Of a stretch of 64,000 nucleotides of DNA, positions 1 to 13,429 are shown piece by piece. The notes below the pieces were generated by a model that was not told the origin of the DNA, did no database searches, and saw nothing but the letters and a program-made list of their open reading frames with translations. Positions within the stretch are counted from its first letter, which is position 1. Each line of letters opens with the position of its first letter. The translations under genes were made by a program, and so were the position numbers. The DNA is from Synaphobranchus kaupii (lineage: Eukaryota; Chordata; Actinopteri; Anguilliformes; Synaphobranchidae): NCBI GenBank assembly GCA_029718625.1, contig CM056380.1, positions 99,745,971-99,809,970 of the forward strand. Reading direction: 5' to 3'.

Positions 1-3000
1 CTAGGTTGTTAGTGCCGATCCCAGTGTGGGCAGCGTAATTGTACACTTGAGCTAAAATTAAGGCATTCTAACATGCCTCAGTATATACTAAGCAAAGTGA
101 GTCACTGTTGATAGGGGTGATAACATGTTAATCCACAGTATGTACACACTGTACCTATAGACACTGTGTATACAGTGTTATCCCGCACCATGTTTAATCT
201 GTGTCCCAACACCCTCCCCAAACCGGACGCGGGCGAGCGTCTCCATCAGTCTGGGTTGCGTCAAAAAAAATTGTATACCTGCACGAGACACGTTCAGTAA
301 TCGCGCAATGGATACAAAAGAACCGATCGTTAACATCGGGTGGCGGGTCTTTTTTCCCCCCAGTCAATTGGCGAAGGTGGGACTCGCACAAGGAGGCCTG
401 GAGCGTCGCGTCTCAAATAGAAACAGTGCGAGCAGCAACACAGGGTGAAGCGTAACATGACGCAACGCACACGGCTGGTGTAGGTTTCACAATTGATTAT
501 AATGGACGCGTTAATTATTTTGACGTGACACAGACCGACGCAGACGCTCACACGTGTCCCACATCATGTCTAATCTGTATACTTAGACACTGTGTGATGC
601 CACGCTACTGCATACTGCATACTCCATACCTTTAGACATGGTATATACACTGCGTTATCCCACACTGTATACTCTTGTGTCAATCCACACCGTGTGTGCT
701 TTGAAATTTCATAGTGTGCCTCTCGCGAATAGCATGGGTTGCGCTGCGCTTTCGATTGTAGCCTTTGCACGACAATGCAAAGGACAAATTGAAGATTAAA
801 AATGAAGCGTGATAAAGAGGTATATAAAAGGGATGCCCGTGAAAAGCTCGAGGCACATTTCCTGTGAGAGCGTCTGTCAGGTAGACAGGTGTACAGGAAG
901 GACGAGCTGGAAAACACAGAGCCGAAAGACGGGCGGCATAATGACAGGCTTTCAGGGGACAGCTTGTCGTAGCTCCTCACTCCTCGCACCTCCGCCTACA
1001 CCTCCGCACAGCTCAGCGCAACATCGGGTGATGTCATCATTACGGGACACGTCCCTGCACTCCCGCTGTTGACAGCATTACCGTTTCTTTTCAGGGATCA
1101 AAAAACGTGTCGGGCACAGATGAGAGATTTGTGGCTACCGTTACCCGCGTCTCAGCGGGCGGTGAATGCGAACGCCGCTGAAATTGCCGTAGCGACAACG
1201 GAAAAGCCGAGCTCGGCTCACAGGCCCGCTTATGCAACACTCCCGGCGTCACAGTTGACAAATGACACAATTCCATCAAATCAAGCAGGCCCGCCTTTGT
1301 GTAAGAAAACCCAGCTGGAAATCACAAGGGTGCTTTTACATACCGTTGCCCACTCTGCTGGAATTAATTGTGGTCTACTCTCGGTTCACCCCCTCTAACC
1401 TTGAAAAGAAAGAAAAAAGAGACAAAAAAGACATAACTGATGACTGCCCTTGTCCGAGTCTCTCGGATCATAAATTACAATTATCGTCGCTTTGGCCTCA
1501 AAGGTTGACCGAATAATAGAAGCCAAATCTAAACAATCGGTGTGACGTGGGTAATGAAGTACTGAAGGAGATCTCAACACCATTAGAATGAATTCAGGCA
1601 TCCTGTGTTAACCCAGCGAGCCAAAATAAAACGCTGATGAGATTCATTTTTTTCCTGTACATGGAATGATAGTTTTCATTTTGGCTTAAAGAATTGATCG
1701 GTAGATACCGCGCTCGGAGAATGTTCCAAATCCCCGCGAACAGCGTCGAAGCAGGATCGACGGAATCGAGAGCGGAGGGCGTGATCATTAATATTCCTTC
1801 TAAAAATAGGCTGATATAAATGAAGCCGGCGGGGTGAGATTGCTTTTGTGGCGTTTGCTGGTGTGGATTAGACCATAACTGATACGTTTGAAAAACAAAG
1901 CCACCAGAAGCAGGGGGGGGCGAAGAGCCAGCGTGTGGGCGTGGTCTGCTAGTGGCAGGAGTTTGCTTCGAGGGATCGCAGTCTGTCCTCAGATTAATTC
2001 AAGCCTACAATACGAAACATAATGTCGGCCTGCCTTGGGCTCATTCCACACAAGGGGTAGCATGCCAGAACCAAAGTTACCTATGGGCATTGTGCCTTAC
2101 GATTGTTGTCATTACGACTCTTAATAGTTGTAATTATAATTTGCCTGCCTGAGTCATATCCTCCATTAAGCCTGGGCTTGCCAAAGTTATAGTAGGGGGT
2201 CCACATGTTTTTTCACGGGCAGTAAATATTCTTCCAAATCTCAACATTTCAGGATTTTTGAAGGAGTAACACATTACTGTAATGCAAGGTTCCTGCTCCC
2301 ATTAACGTATTGTCCTCTGGCTTTTGACAAATGCACAAATTACACACTTCATTTTATTTTATTTTTTACAAGGGAAGTTATCAGGCTAGGTTGACATTGT
2401 AGCTGGAAGGTGGTCACAGTAAATTCTGGTTCATTGTTAACAAAAAAAAAGAAAAAAAAGAAAAAAAGACCGTACTGATTCAACACCCAGCGCGGTCACA
2501 GTGGAGCGTGACGGCGCGTTCCGACGCCACGCCGATTAAACGGACCGCTATTAAAACACAGTCTTAGTTCTCAGAGAGACGGCTCGCACGCTACTTAGTC
2601 CCCCAGCTAAAGAGTGTGCACAGGTTGCTCTCTCTCTCTCACCCGATCCATGCCTGCTCTTCCCTACTTCCTCTCTGCTCTCTCTCTAACACGGCGCCGC
2701 GTTAAATTAGCCTGGGGCCAGTGGCTCTTAAATACAAAGTGCCTCATCTCAGAAGAGACCTGCGCTGTTTTGGCCTCTGAGCCCCTGTGGTGTAACAGCG
2801 GGACGATTACGCCCTCTCCGGTCACATGTGCTTTTCAGTGTCACTCCCCTCCCCCCACCCTGCCCCCGCTCCGTTCTATCACTCACGGCCGCCGTCGCCG
2901 GTCCCCCCGAGAGCCCCGCCATCCCCAGGCCCCGGGGCCCCGCTGTGAAAAACAGCCGATCGCGTGGATGAATGGGGCCGTGTGTAGTTTTCTGAAAGTT

Positions 3001-3223
3001 GCCACGACCCATCCATCACCGTGAGGAGCTGTGGGGGCCGCTCGGCGGAAGGAGCTTATTTAGTGCTCGGGCGGAGGAAATGGCCGTACCTGCTGGGAGC
3101 GTGGACGTCCTAACCCGGGCCCCCGAACGGCCCCTACCATCAGTGTCTGTCGCACCTGCTCACTTTTGCTTTCTGTCGCCCCCTCTCTCTCTCTCACTCT
3201 CACTCTTTCTCTCGCTCTCCCTT

Positions 3224-3261
<38 letters not shown>

Positions 3262-4629
3262 CCTCGTTCTCTTTCGCTCTCTCCTTCTCCCACCCTCGCC
3301 GCCGCTGTGGCTCCTCTGTATTCCTGGCCTTCTCCCCTCCCTTTCTCTCTCTCCATCCCTATTTTATTCATCACTTCTTTCTGCACTCCCTCCTCCTCCG
3401 TCCTTTCATTCTCCAGCCTGGTGCCTCATCTCTGAGACTGGGGTACGGGTCATGTCATGCCCTCCATCTCAGAGACTGCGTTATCAGTATATATTCTCGC
3501 CGGAAGGTGCTAGCCAAATTAAGGAGGGCCCCCAGGATTTTGTATGCAGAAAGTAACGTCCATAATGTAATGGTATAGTGATTCTATGTGTTTTCTCATT
3601 TTTTATTTGTATTGCCGGACCTACAGTAACAACAAAGGAGATGCTGGCATTGTTGTAGTTGATTGTAAAGTAGCAAGACGAGTGAGGCACCCCATTTTGT
3701 CGGGCGGTAGGAGGGGACTTATGCTTATGAGGGGGTGAAAGGATTTCAATCTGATTTCCTGTAGAATTAAACCTGGTTAAGATTTCAGCGGTTTATTTGC
3801 ATTTCTGACATGCTCAATGATTAAACACCTTCTGCTTTTGAGATTACTGGGAACTAGGAAGCGGCCGTGTTTGGAAAGACATGATGTAATGCTAACTGAA
3901 GCGCAAAGCTGCCCATGCCTGTGGCTACAGGGCCATCTAGTGTCCATATGCGTTACTGCAGCGGCTGTCTCCTGAGAATATACTGGAGCGCAGATACCAA
4001 CTCACTGAAATGAACCAAAACGGCTTAATGAAAGGCCCAAAGGCAGAAATACATGAACTAATACATTATTTTATCCCCTGTGATAAGTCAACATCAGATA
4101 CCATGACATAAAATCAATTTTTTTCCCCCCACAATTTGCGATCCGCACAGTGTTCTACTCAGGATCAAACACTCCGGGCGAGAATCTGAGAGCCTGTCCG
4201 CTGCAATAATGCTGCTATTCCCTTTGTTTACATGCGCGGCCTCTGTGCATTTGGGCGAACGCCTTCGATTCCATCACTGCTGCTGCTTGTTATGGATGGG
4301 CCTGGGTGCTTTAAGCTCTGTTTGTGCGCGCTGATATTTTGATATTCTTACTAATGAACGGCGGGGCGTGGGGTGCTGTTTCAAACGCCCTCAGGTTAGG
4401 CGCTGCATTTGTGCCCGTGAGCTAGATATTCAACGCGATTGTTTTCAGTAAATATCTGGCTTGTGTGAATTTAAATAATGCATGAAATATGAAATACGAG
4501 CTCTGTAATTCACCCTGGATTAGGGTGTTAGTAAATCCACAATGCTGTCGCAAAGCCTCATCTTCGTTGTTGTGATGTACGGTCTTCTTTCCCCTGCCTG
4601 TTTATTTTTCCCATAATCCCCCTCTCCAG
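1..4629 (+). other. intron of ptprg (5' part cut by window edge)
   Basis: No exon recognised. The first 700 bases contain degenerate repeats of a TAGACACTGTGTA-like motif around 150-180, 580-600 and 640-660. CpG-rich, GC-rich stretches lie at 200-560 and 840-1080. A pyrimidine-rich (CT)n tract lies at 3186-3262. The rest looks like ordinary intron. The intron ends in a pyrimidine tract and AG at 4628-4629. Confidence 0.7.
3186..3262. repeat. (CT)n low-complexity tract
   Basis: Imperfect CT dinucleotide run interrupted by CACT and CGCT. It explains the Leu/Ser-rich and Arg/Glu-rich open frames here, which are not genes. Confidence 0.9.
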
Positions 4630-4814
4630 TGTGCAGCAGCGCTCCGTTCCACATGAAAGTGCAGCCCCTGAACAGGACGGCGTTGGTGGTGAGGTGGACC
4701 AGGCCTGACGTCATCTACCACCCTCCCATCATCAACTACATGATCTCCTACAGCTGGACCAGGAACGAGGAGTCCTACGAAAAGACTTTCATCAAAGACA
4801 GCAACCAGGAACTG
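4630..4814 (+). CDS. ptprg: ptprg exon: first half of fibronectin type III domain
   Basis: Acceptor AG at 4628-4629, donor GTGAGG at 4815. The exon opens with two bases of a split codon and ends in phase 0 (185 nt). The translation runs [18 protein letters not shown], then the RW and [15 protein letters not shown] strands typical of an FNIII fold, ending in [11 protein letters not shown] is a possible N-glycosylation site. It belongs to the extracellular FNIII domain that follows the carbonic-anhydrase-like domain in this family. The preceding exon is outside the window. Confidence 0.95.
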
Positions 4815-6773
4815 GTGAGGCCCCCGCCCGCTCCAGAGGCTCCAATTGTGTCTGGTGCGTCTCCCGTCACAGCACATCCATCTCTCAGACCCCGCCCACT
4901 GCTGTAAAGTCGAGGTCCTTTTATAGGTGGCTGTGCACTGGAACGGTCCAACGGTGGCAGCCTCGCCAGACACATTTTCTGTCAGCATTAACGGGCGTTT
5001 TGACCCATTGAGCACCGCCCATGTTTCAGAGAGCGCCGGCAGTTCCCTCGCTCCCGTTCCGAACGCATTCAGAAGGAGCGGATCGCGCAGTGGCGAGGGA
5101 GGGGCTGGCCGGCTGTACCTCGGGGTAAAACCATTTCATTTCAAAGCAAAGTGACCTTTTATACCTCAGGCGGATTTTCAACCCAAACCCGGTGTTGGCA
5201 TTATAATGTCTTTCTGAGGCAACACCGGCCCTTCGCTGTTTAAAAGAAGAGATGAAACTTTAAATACCCGCGGTTCCCTCCTGCATATGTATTGAAAGGA
5301 GGCCCCTGGAGTTGATGAGGTGCATAATTCCACATTCGGGGGTGGGGGGGGGGGGGGGTGGGGACTCGGGAGGGCCGGGGGGCCGCTTCTCGCCGACTCC
5401 CCTCCCCGTCTTTTCCCGCGCGCGGGGCCCGCCTCCGGCGCAATCGGTAATGGAATCGCATCTCTCCTCCTCGCTGCGCGGGGGGGGGAGCGCTCCTCTT
5501 CCTCGGCCCTTCCTCCTCCTCACCCGCCCCTCACCTTTTTTTCTATTGTCACTTCATTTCCATTTTTATTTTCAATTTCCTCCCAGGACGTTGTTATCTG
5601 GGTCACATTAGGGACCGGCAGGCTTTATAAAATCATCGTGCCATCGACGCAGACCTCCCCGCTCCTCAGCCTCCCTCTTGCAATAACTGGCCGTTCTTGG
5701 AAAGATCCTTAACGAAATTAAACCGAGTGGAACTTGCATAAATCAGAGAGAGGGGGGACAGCAGACACAGAACTAATGCCATTACTTAATGTAAGATTTA
5801 CTTGTGCTCCAAGCCCCACCAATGAATGGATTCCCTGGATGTAAATTATGATAATAGCATTTTCTTCATGCATTTAGCATTGTACTGAATCTCGGCGGTG
5901 CCACGGCGGGATAATTCATCGGGCTTGAGATGTATCATCCGTAAAAAGACAAGGAAAAAGGGGACATTAAAACAGACAAGCGATCCGTTTTAGTAACTGG
6001 TTCAAACGAGTAAATGCGGATGACATCTTAACGACGGACATCTTTATGCGTCACACCTGTTTGTACTTCAGTAAAAGCCAGGAGAGCCAGTATAACATTT
6101 TCTCAGTATAATGTAAGGCTTGGATCAGTGATTCTGTGAATGTGAGATAACTGTGCGCAAGGGCTCTTGTAAAATCTTTAGTATTGTAGTGTTACAAGTA
6201 CTGTTCCAATTTTTCATAGAATAACCCACATTTTGGATAATGTGAATGTACTGTATGCGTGGCGTTTTCATAAAATTACAAAGAAATGAAGCCGGGTTGA
6301 TACGTACCATCTGCTGCTCCCGAAGTGCTATACAACACACCACCCGTATCACACCTCTGCTTCTCTGAGAACTGGTGTGACCTCGAACCGCACGGTGTAG
6401 GGAAAATGAGCTTACACCGAGACGCTAATTAGCTGCAGGAGAGTGTCGGAGGGTGTGAAAAGGAAGAGGTTGGGTGACCCCCTCACCCCTCTCTGACCTT
6501 TGACCTCTGCGGGGGCCCGGCAGTCAGCCTGTCAGAGTTATCTGATTTCTCAGGTTTTATCCCCCGCACAGTCCCAGGGGCATCTCCTACTGTAGGGTGG
6601 CGGAAATCGATGTGCAGCTGGCTGTGTGTCTGCAAGCGACCGATTTCTGTCACGCGATAGCGACGCCCGGGGGGCACAGCGAAAGTCACCCCCCCCCCCC
6701 CAGGCGCCCCTGTGTTTCTGGGAGGCTGTTTCTTAAAGGGGTGCACAGCCCTAACACTGCATTTATCTCCCAG
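4815..6773 (+). other. intron within the FNIII domain
   Basis: No exon recognised. It contains a GC- and CpG-rich stretch with a long G run at 5320-5530 and pyrimidine-rich DNA around 5490-5590. The acceptor is CTCCCAG at 6773. Confidence 0.85.
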
Positions 6774-6882
6774 GAGGCCGTCATCACGCCCGTGTCCCCG
6801 GACGTCCTCTACCTGTTCAGGGTCCAGGCCGTGTGTCGCAGCGACATGCGCAGTGACTTCAGCCAGAGCATGCTCTTCAGGG
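6774..6882 (+). CDS. ptprg: ptprg exon: second half of fibronectin type III domain
   Basis: Acceptor CCCAG ending at 6773, donor GTGAGT at 6883. 109 nt, starting in phase 0 and ending in phase 1. The translation [20 protein letters not shown], then [16 protein letters not shown], is the end of the FNIII domain, with the conserved [10 protein letters not shown] strand. The last G joins the CG of the next exon to make Ala. The mammalian protein differs here only at scattered positions. Confidence 0.95.
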
Positions 6883-7551
6883 GTGAGTCTGCGTTCCCTC
6901 CCTCTCCTCCTCCCCCCCTTCCTCCCTTTATTATTACCACTTACCACCTCCTCTCTCTTTTGCCCCCTCTCTGCCTCTCTCTGTTTCGCTCTCTCTCACT
7001 CTCACTCTCTGTCTCTCCTGCTGAAGTGGTGAACCAAATTATAAGAACTAAGAACTTAACAAACAGAGTAGAGGACCAGCATATCTATCCCTGCAGAAAT
7101 GCAAGCAAAATAATTTATTTTGTACATAATCATTCTTAATATTCATTTTGTAATGCACCGCGGGAAATGAATGGGGCCGTTTGGCACACACGGTAAAGCA
7201 TTTTCAAATAATTCCTCTCTCCCTGTCTGTGCATACGCTGTCACCATGCTTACAGTACAAAGTAGGCAAGGTAATTTACTCAGCAGGGTGAAAAATAATC
7301 ATTACATTTGACACAGCGGGGTGCAAATAAATATAGAGAAATTGCCCTGGTTTTTTACCTTTGTCTCAGGTTTAATGGTTTTTATTTACCAGGACTGCTG
7401 TGAGACCACGGTATTATTTGACTTTATATAGATTTCACTGCTCCACCTCTTGCGTTTGAATGTTTTTATGTCTTTAATGGAACATGTTAATTTAAGTGGT
7501 GTGCTTTCATCACATTTTAACTGCAAGTGAAAATCTGTTTCGTTTTTACAG
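6883..7551 (+). other. ptprg intron
   Basis: Begins with a pyrimidine-rich (CT)n-like stretch to about 7020, then AT-rich DNA. Acceptor TTTTTACAG ends at 7551. Nothing else seen. Confidence 0.85.
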
Positions 7552-7601
7552 CGAACACCACCAGGATATTCGAGGGAACAAGAATAGTGAAAACAGGAAT
7601 G
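7552..7601 (+). CDS. ptprg: ptprg exon: linker after FNIII
   Basis: Small 50-nt exon between TTTACAG and GTATGC. With the G carried over it reads ANTTRIFEGTRIVKTGM, ending in phase 0. NTT is an N-glycosylation sequon. The match to the mammalian linker NTTRIFQGTRIVKTG is what identifies so short an exon; it is extracellular and not part of a known fold. Confidence 0.93.
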
Positions 7602-8130
7602 GTATGCTGATTCACACGTAATACTTCCAGTGGCCAACAGATGACAGTATTTTTGCTTTTGCTATTACAGTGGTTGAAAACACACTGTAACAGTTTTTGG
7701 ACAGCAAAATGTGATCCATTACCTTTGCATTTGAATGTTTTTTTATTTTTTTATACAGTATCTTGCATAAACATTTTTTACAAGAAAAAGCTATTTAAAG
7801 GTCTCATTAGGTTCAATGTTTAATAACACGACTAAATAACGACTAAAAACTTTTTTTTCCAAAACCTCGTGACTAAATTACAGGTCAGCTTGTGTAAATG
7901 AATAGAAATATTAGAAAATAATGTTTTGGAAATAATTTTTTAAGCCATAAATAACCATGTTTTTGATGTACAAGATGTTTTTACCCAGTACAGGCAATCT
8001 TTGTCATCAGTATATGTTTTGTATATGATTTTGTCAAAATGTAATACAAACACGTGTATCTGTCATTATCTTTCGAAGGAGAAAATTCCGCTTATGTACT
8101 ATGATAAGAACTAAGTTCTCTCTCCTGCAG
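7602..8130 (+). other. ptprg intron
   Basis: AT-rich, about 530 bases, with poly-T runs; no repeat or exon recognised. Acceptor CTCCTGCAG ends at 8130. Confidence 0.85.
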
Positions 8131-8885
8131 CCCACAGTGTCTCCTGCATCCTCAGCAGACATGGCTCCCATCAGTTCAGGCTCCTCTACGTGGACCTCCT
8201 CTGGCCTCCCTTTCTCCTTTGTCTCCATGGCGACGGGCATCGGGCCGTCTTCCAGTGGCAGCCAGGCCACGGTGGCGTCTGTGGTGACCAGCACCCTCCT
8301 GGCGGGACTGGGGTTTAGCGGGGGGGGTCATCTCGTCCTTCCCCAGTTCCGTGTGGCCGACGCGGACCCCGCCGTCCAGCTCCGCCTCCACCCGCCAGCC
8401 GGCCAAGCCCGCGGCCCCCGCGACGGAGCCCAGCACCTCCCAGGGCTCCGACGGCGACGCCGTCCCCAAGGACAACGAAGGCACGGAGGAGGGCGAGAAG
8501 GGCGGCAAAGGCGAGGGAGAGGAGGGGGAGAGAGAGGGAGAGGAGGAAGAGGACGAGGAAGAGGGCGAGGAGGTGAAAGAGAAAAAAGCCACTCCGGACG
8601 AGGTGGAAACGCAGGTCAACAGCACGGCGGCCAAAGAGCCGCCGACCGCAGCCCCGGACTCTACGGCTAAAGAGAAAGGACAAGGAAGCGGCGAGTCGGA
8701 ACCCAAAACAACGCCCTCCAGTGTCACGGAGGACCAGCTGATCACAGGCGCGACGGAGCTGGGCACAGTGGTCCCTACCAGGGATTTGGGGAATGACACA
8801 CTGGAGATTCAGGCTCCGGGCAGCCCCACGCTGACTACCAATGTTAGCGGCGAGGGGAAGATCTGGCCTTTCTCCATTCACACAG
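8131..8885 (+). CDS. ptprg: ptprg exon: acidic Ser/Thr-rich extracellular spacer, carries a +1 frameshift
   Basis: Large 755-nt exon, acceptor CTGCAG at 8130 and donor GTGAGG at 8886. It starts [20 protein letters not shown] and reads through [19 protein letters not shown] to a run of eight G at 8320-8327, where the frame breaks. Family sequence continues in the +1 frame ([15 protein letters not shown], then a long Glu/Gly/Lys-rich stretch, NSTAAKEP, and IWPFSIHT at the end). With seven G the exon would be 754 nt, so phase 0 in and phase 1 out, exactly what the next exon needs; with eight it is out of phase. The spacer is extracellular, probably heavily O-glycosylated, and poorly conserved in its acidic part. 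The extra G may be an assembly error or a real lesion. Confidence 0.93.
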
Positions 8886-10844
8886 GTGAGGAGACTTCCT
8901 GCACACGCGCGCGTCACAATGCGATAAAGCGCTTGTCACAGCCCTACTCTCACGGCGCAGTGTCGGGAAACGGAAGATAAGTGACTCGCGTTTTTGACCT
9001 TACACGGGCGGCTTAACTCCCCTCCCCCCTCCCCCTTTTTCCTCCCCCCACTTAGCGGTATTATGGATCATGAAGCTTTTCCCTCTTTTCTATCCTGGGC
9101 CATTAGCTACCGTATGGCATTGTGATGACTGGATTAAAATCGGGTCGCCCACCAAAGAGGAGGCACTACCCCCGCCTCTGTGCTTGCGGTATCATTCTCG
9201 ATAAGGTTTTACATCCGATTACATCACTTTATGGCGGGAAAAAAATCACTTTATTTCTCTCAACGGTCCCTTTGATGGCGATCTCATTCAGGTGACTTAA
9301 ACGCCTGCCCTCCGGCACCCCTGTCTACGCAGCTCTGCAGCGAGGCTGTCAGAAGCAGGGTCATTGATTGGCTGTTATCACCTCGCTGGGTGATAATTGC
9401 CTCTCTCCCTGCAGGCCTCTGGACTTTTCAATGAGTCCACTACAGTCTGTGCCCATGACATACTCATTTATCTGCGTTATATCTAATCAGGCCCTTGCTC
9501 TCCAATCAATAGATGGGCTCACCCTGTATGGCTCGGGAAGGAAAGTACAAAAGGGCTAGCGTTTGTCCCCAAGCTGTTATTTACAGAGTAGTGCATTTTT
9601 TTTTACCAACACTGAAGGAGGATAGAGCTTGGCTGTGCATGACTGTCCGTCACAGATTAAGATGTGCATGTGATATTAGTCTGTCTCATTCACATTGGCC
9701 ATTTGAGTAGTGAGCAGTTTTGCTACCAGACAGAAGTCAAAAGCAGGTGCTGGAATAAAAAATGTTTTAAATAGTCAAAGTACCTATAACAATCCCTTAC
9801 AAAACATAAATTTGGGACAATCCATTGCTGAAAAAAGGCACTTTACTGGCCCTCAAGAGAAATACGAGATTCAATATATTGTTGATGTTATTAATAATGA
9901 TAAAGTAATGTCTCACAATTAAATCATTGTTTTCATACAAATTAAAGGAATTTGTAAGAATCTAATGAGAGTGAGAACTAATTTCTCACTGACTAATGCA
10001 GGAAAAACAACTAAAATTGATTCCGTTCTAGTCAGCAGTTAATATCAATCTGAAATAATAATACAAAAAATACTAAACAAATGGAACAAAAACCTAGACA
10101 GAGACAACGTGGGTAGCAGCTGGAAAAAAATCAGAACAAAGACAACAACTAGAGAAAATAAATAGTTTGTGTTATGTTTTAAATGTAAAGTACACAGTTA
10201 TACGATGCTGTCTTGGAGATGCCTTCTGGTTTTGTAAAGAAATAAGCAGCATTTGAAAGCAAGTTATGGGTATATGGGTGTCAACAAACTTTATCAAGGA
10301 TAGTGCTTTTCCTTTCTTTGTGCCTCTTACTATACTCTGAAAAAGCTTCTAATGACAAAAAAAAGTTATAGAGAAGATCCAAAATGAAGATGCCAGAAGC
10401 AGGTGCCAAAGCAAAAGTTGGACAAATGTAACGTAATGTAACGTAATGATGTATGGCTATCAGTGGTTTGCTTGTTGCATTTTAAAAGCAATGGGAATGA
10501 CTGTTACTCACAAGCGGTATTTCTTCCCTCGTGCTATTAGCATTTTCTTACTTCCTTATGGTGGACAAAGAAATCAAACATTCTTTAAAATTAGAGTAAC
10601 GTCAGTAAAGAGCTATTGCTATATATGTTGTCAAAAACTGTGAAGAAGTGGCTTTAAATAGAGTATGAACCTAAGATACAGTATCCATGGCTGTGGCTTC
10701 TTATTGGGTTTGATGTCCATTCTCTGAGCCATCTTAAACCAGAGCAAATGACAAAGCAGCTTATATCAGCAGGGCAGAGGGACGAGAGAGAAAGACACTC
10801 AATATGGTTCAGTAGAGCAGTTCTTCACTCACACACCTCCAGCC

Positions 10845-11215
10845 TGGAGCCCTGTGTCATTCACACAGCTATAGACTGGAGCTCTGTGTCATTCACACCG
10901 ATATAGAGTGGAGCTCTGTGTCATTCACACAGCTATAGAGTGGAGCCGTGTGTCATTCACACCGATATAGACTGGAGCTCTGTGTCATTCACACCAATAT
11001 AGACTGGAGCTCTGTGTCATTCACACAGCTATAGAGTGGAGCCGTGTGTCATTCACACCGATATAGACTGGAGCTCTGTGTCATTCACACCGATATAGAC
11101 TGGAGCTCTGTGTCATTCACACAGCTATAGAGTGGAGCCGTGTGTCATTCACACCGATATAGACTGGAGCTCTGTGTCATTCACACAGCTATAGACTGGA
11201 GCACTGCCTCCCCCA
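10845..11215. repeat. 32-bp minisatellite with a 96-bp higher-order period
   Basis: About 11 units built around TGTGTCATTCACAC followed by AGCTATAGAGTGGAGCCG (type A) or CGATATAGACTGGAGCTC (type B). Type A units start their CAGCTATAGAG motif at 10930, 11026 and 11122, exactly 96 bp apart, so the array is partly an A-B-B trimer. Confidence 0.93.
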
Positions 11216-13242
11216 CACTCACTCTCCATTAGGCTGAGGACTGAAGCTTAAAAAGCACTTAGCAAGATTTGGAATCAGTGTGGTCATAAAGATAATGTTA
11301 GACCTGCAGGAGGCAGACCGTGTGTGCAGAGCTGGGAGTGGGCCAGCAGCGGTCCAGGACCACCTGCGCTGTTAGGCCGCACTGACAGCGCTGGGGGCCT
11401 ACTGGCTCGAGACACCCTCCCCCTGTCAGCACAGAGGTTATACCAAAAACCCACCTGCCCAATGAAACACCTAAAACTCTCCTTAGCTCACTGCTGGTCA
11501 GAGTCCAGGGGTCAGAAGGTAAAAGTCCTGCCATGTTTTTATTCTCCCCATGAACTCAGCCAGTTAATTTCACTAATTAGTTGTACCTCCTGGCTGAAGA
11601 ATTGTGCCAATTAGCAAATCCAGGTTATTTTACTTTCTGAACCTGGACTTTCCACCTCTGCTGCCGGTTCAGTTCAGTGTGCTCTCTCCTCTCAGTTCAC
11701 CTCTGTTGCGTTTAGTGACACAGCCATACCAGCACTGCCATTTTAAGGCCTATTTTACTTCTGATAAATCAGATGAATGCACAGTGATGTAAGATGCCGG
11801 CCCAGGCCGCAGTGGATTGGCACTTTGGACCACTTTCACAAAATTCACTCAGTGCTTCAACCGTGAATGTCGATAGAACTGTGGCTGTGGTTTGCAGTCT
11901 CTTGCTTGAATGAAATATACCCAAATAAGTCTCTCTTTGTGCCAGTACACTAGTCCAGAGTAATGAATCAGTGACTTACTCCATTTTTGCTGAGTCGTGT
12001 TTTTGATGCTCAATTTCAAATATTAAAGACGCAAAGGAATGCTGTAAGATAATTTGTGAGGACACTTTTTAAGTCAACCATACTTGTTATTTACCCTGTA
12101 GAATTATTTATCTAATCTTGTTGACAAGTTTAGTCATGTTATATTATATTACATATTTCTGAAAATTCAAAAACTATAAAATAAAATGTAGATGCTTTGA
12201 AGATTAATCTGGCCTGTTGCTGTCTATGGCAACTTGTTATTAAACCATTGGTTACTAAAATAAATAAACAGACAAAATATTAAAATACTTAGTATGAGAA
12301 CTTTATTAAGGGAAGCTTTTGATTTTCTTCATGCAGTAAGAAGTCTTTAGAGATAATTATTTATTTTCATATATTTGTTGACATCCATTCCATCTGTTAT
12401 TAAAAAAAAAAGTACTGTCAAGGATATCAGCCAATATGAAAATATTTTATGATCAAACATTGTGATATTCATGCTTGGAGTAAAAGATTAAAGTAATAAA
12501 AGGCATGCAGGATCCTTCAGTTCACTAAATATTTATGTTTAGAAGGGATTCAAATAGGCGTTTTGAGAAACCACCCGTGCACATTACATACTTGAAAGAT
12601 TTCCTATGAGGCAAAATGAAATGGCAGTTATAGATAAAGTATTAATTGAGTGAATTGATGTTGAGGTTATATGTGCACGGCAGTGTCTTGGTCTTTGAAT
12701 TAATGTACATTCTGGGGGCAATTGTAACAGGGGGCAATTGCAACACCATAAAATTGCACCAATCTGAAACAAGCTAGAGCTGAGATAACTGAGAGTTAGC
12801 TGACATTATATGCTTTGTCCTGAAGAAGATCACTTTTGAAAAGGACTTTCCTTGCTTCTGCACATACTGATCGTTTAGATCTTTGTATAATCAATTGGCT
12901 GACATTGGGAGTCTCTTTAGGAGTAAGTACCTCATAGTTTCAGTATTGTATGGATCAGTACAAGTCTGGATATGCTATGCCCTGCCCTTAGCCGTTATCC
13001 ACCCCAGCCTAGTCCACCTGTCTAAGACCCTTAAGTACAACTCAGTCCCCTTCCTGCCCACCTCTCATTCTACCCTTATCCCCTTCCATCCCTCCTTCCC
13101 TCCATCCACTGTTTCTGCCTCCTTCCTTCTATCCCCCGTTCCCACGTGCTCCGTTCCTCAGCGGACCGCTGGCCTACTTTCAGACCCAGAGAGACGAGTG
13201 CAGAGCAGAGGCACAGCTGCGGGGAGGGCTCTGCTCCATTTA

Positions 13243-13286
13243 TAGCTGTGTGTGTGTGTGTGTGTGTGCATGTGTTAGCGTTAGCG

Positions 13287-13321
<35 letters not shown>

Positions 13322-13332
13322 ATCGGTTAGCG

Positions 13333-13409
<77 letters not shown>
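13243..13409. repeat. (GT)n microsatellite with TTAGCGAGC interruptions
   Basis: Three GT blocks separated by short inserts containing GTTAGCG and GAGCG. It produces Cys/Val-rich open frames that are not coding. Confidence 0.95.
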
Positions 13410-13410
<1 letters not shown>

Positions 13411-13429
13411 AGGTTAGCGTGTTCTGCAT

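Noticed and set aside
8176..8917. Two - strand frames of about 200 residues
   Set aside because: Shadows of the low-complexity acidic exon of ptprg on the + strand.
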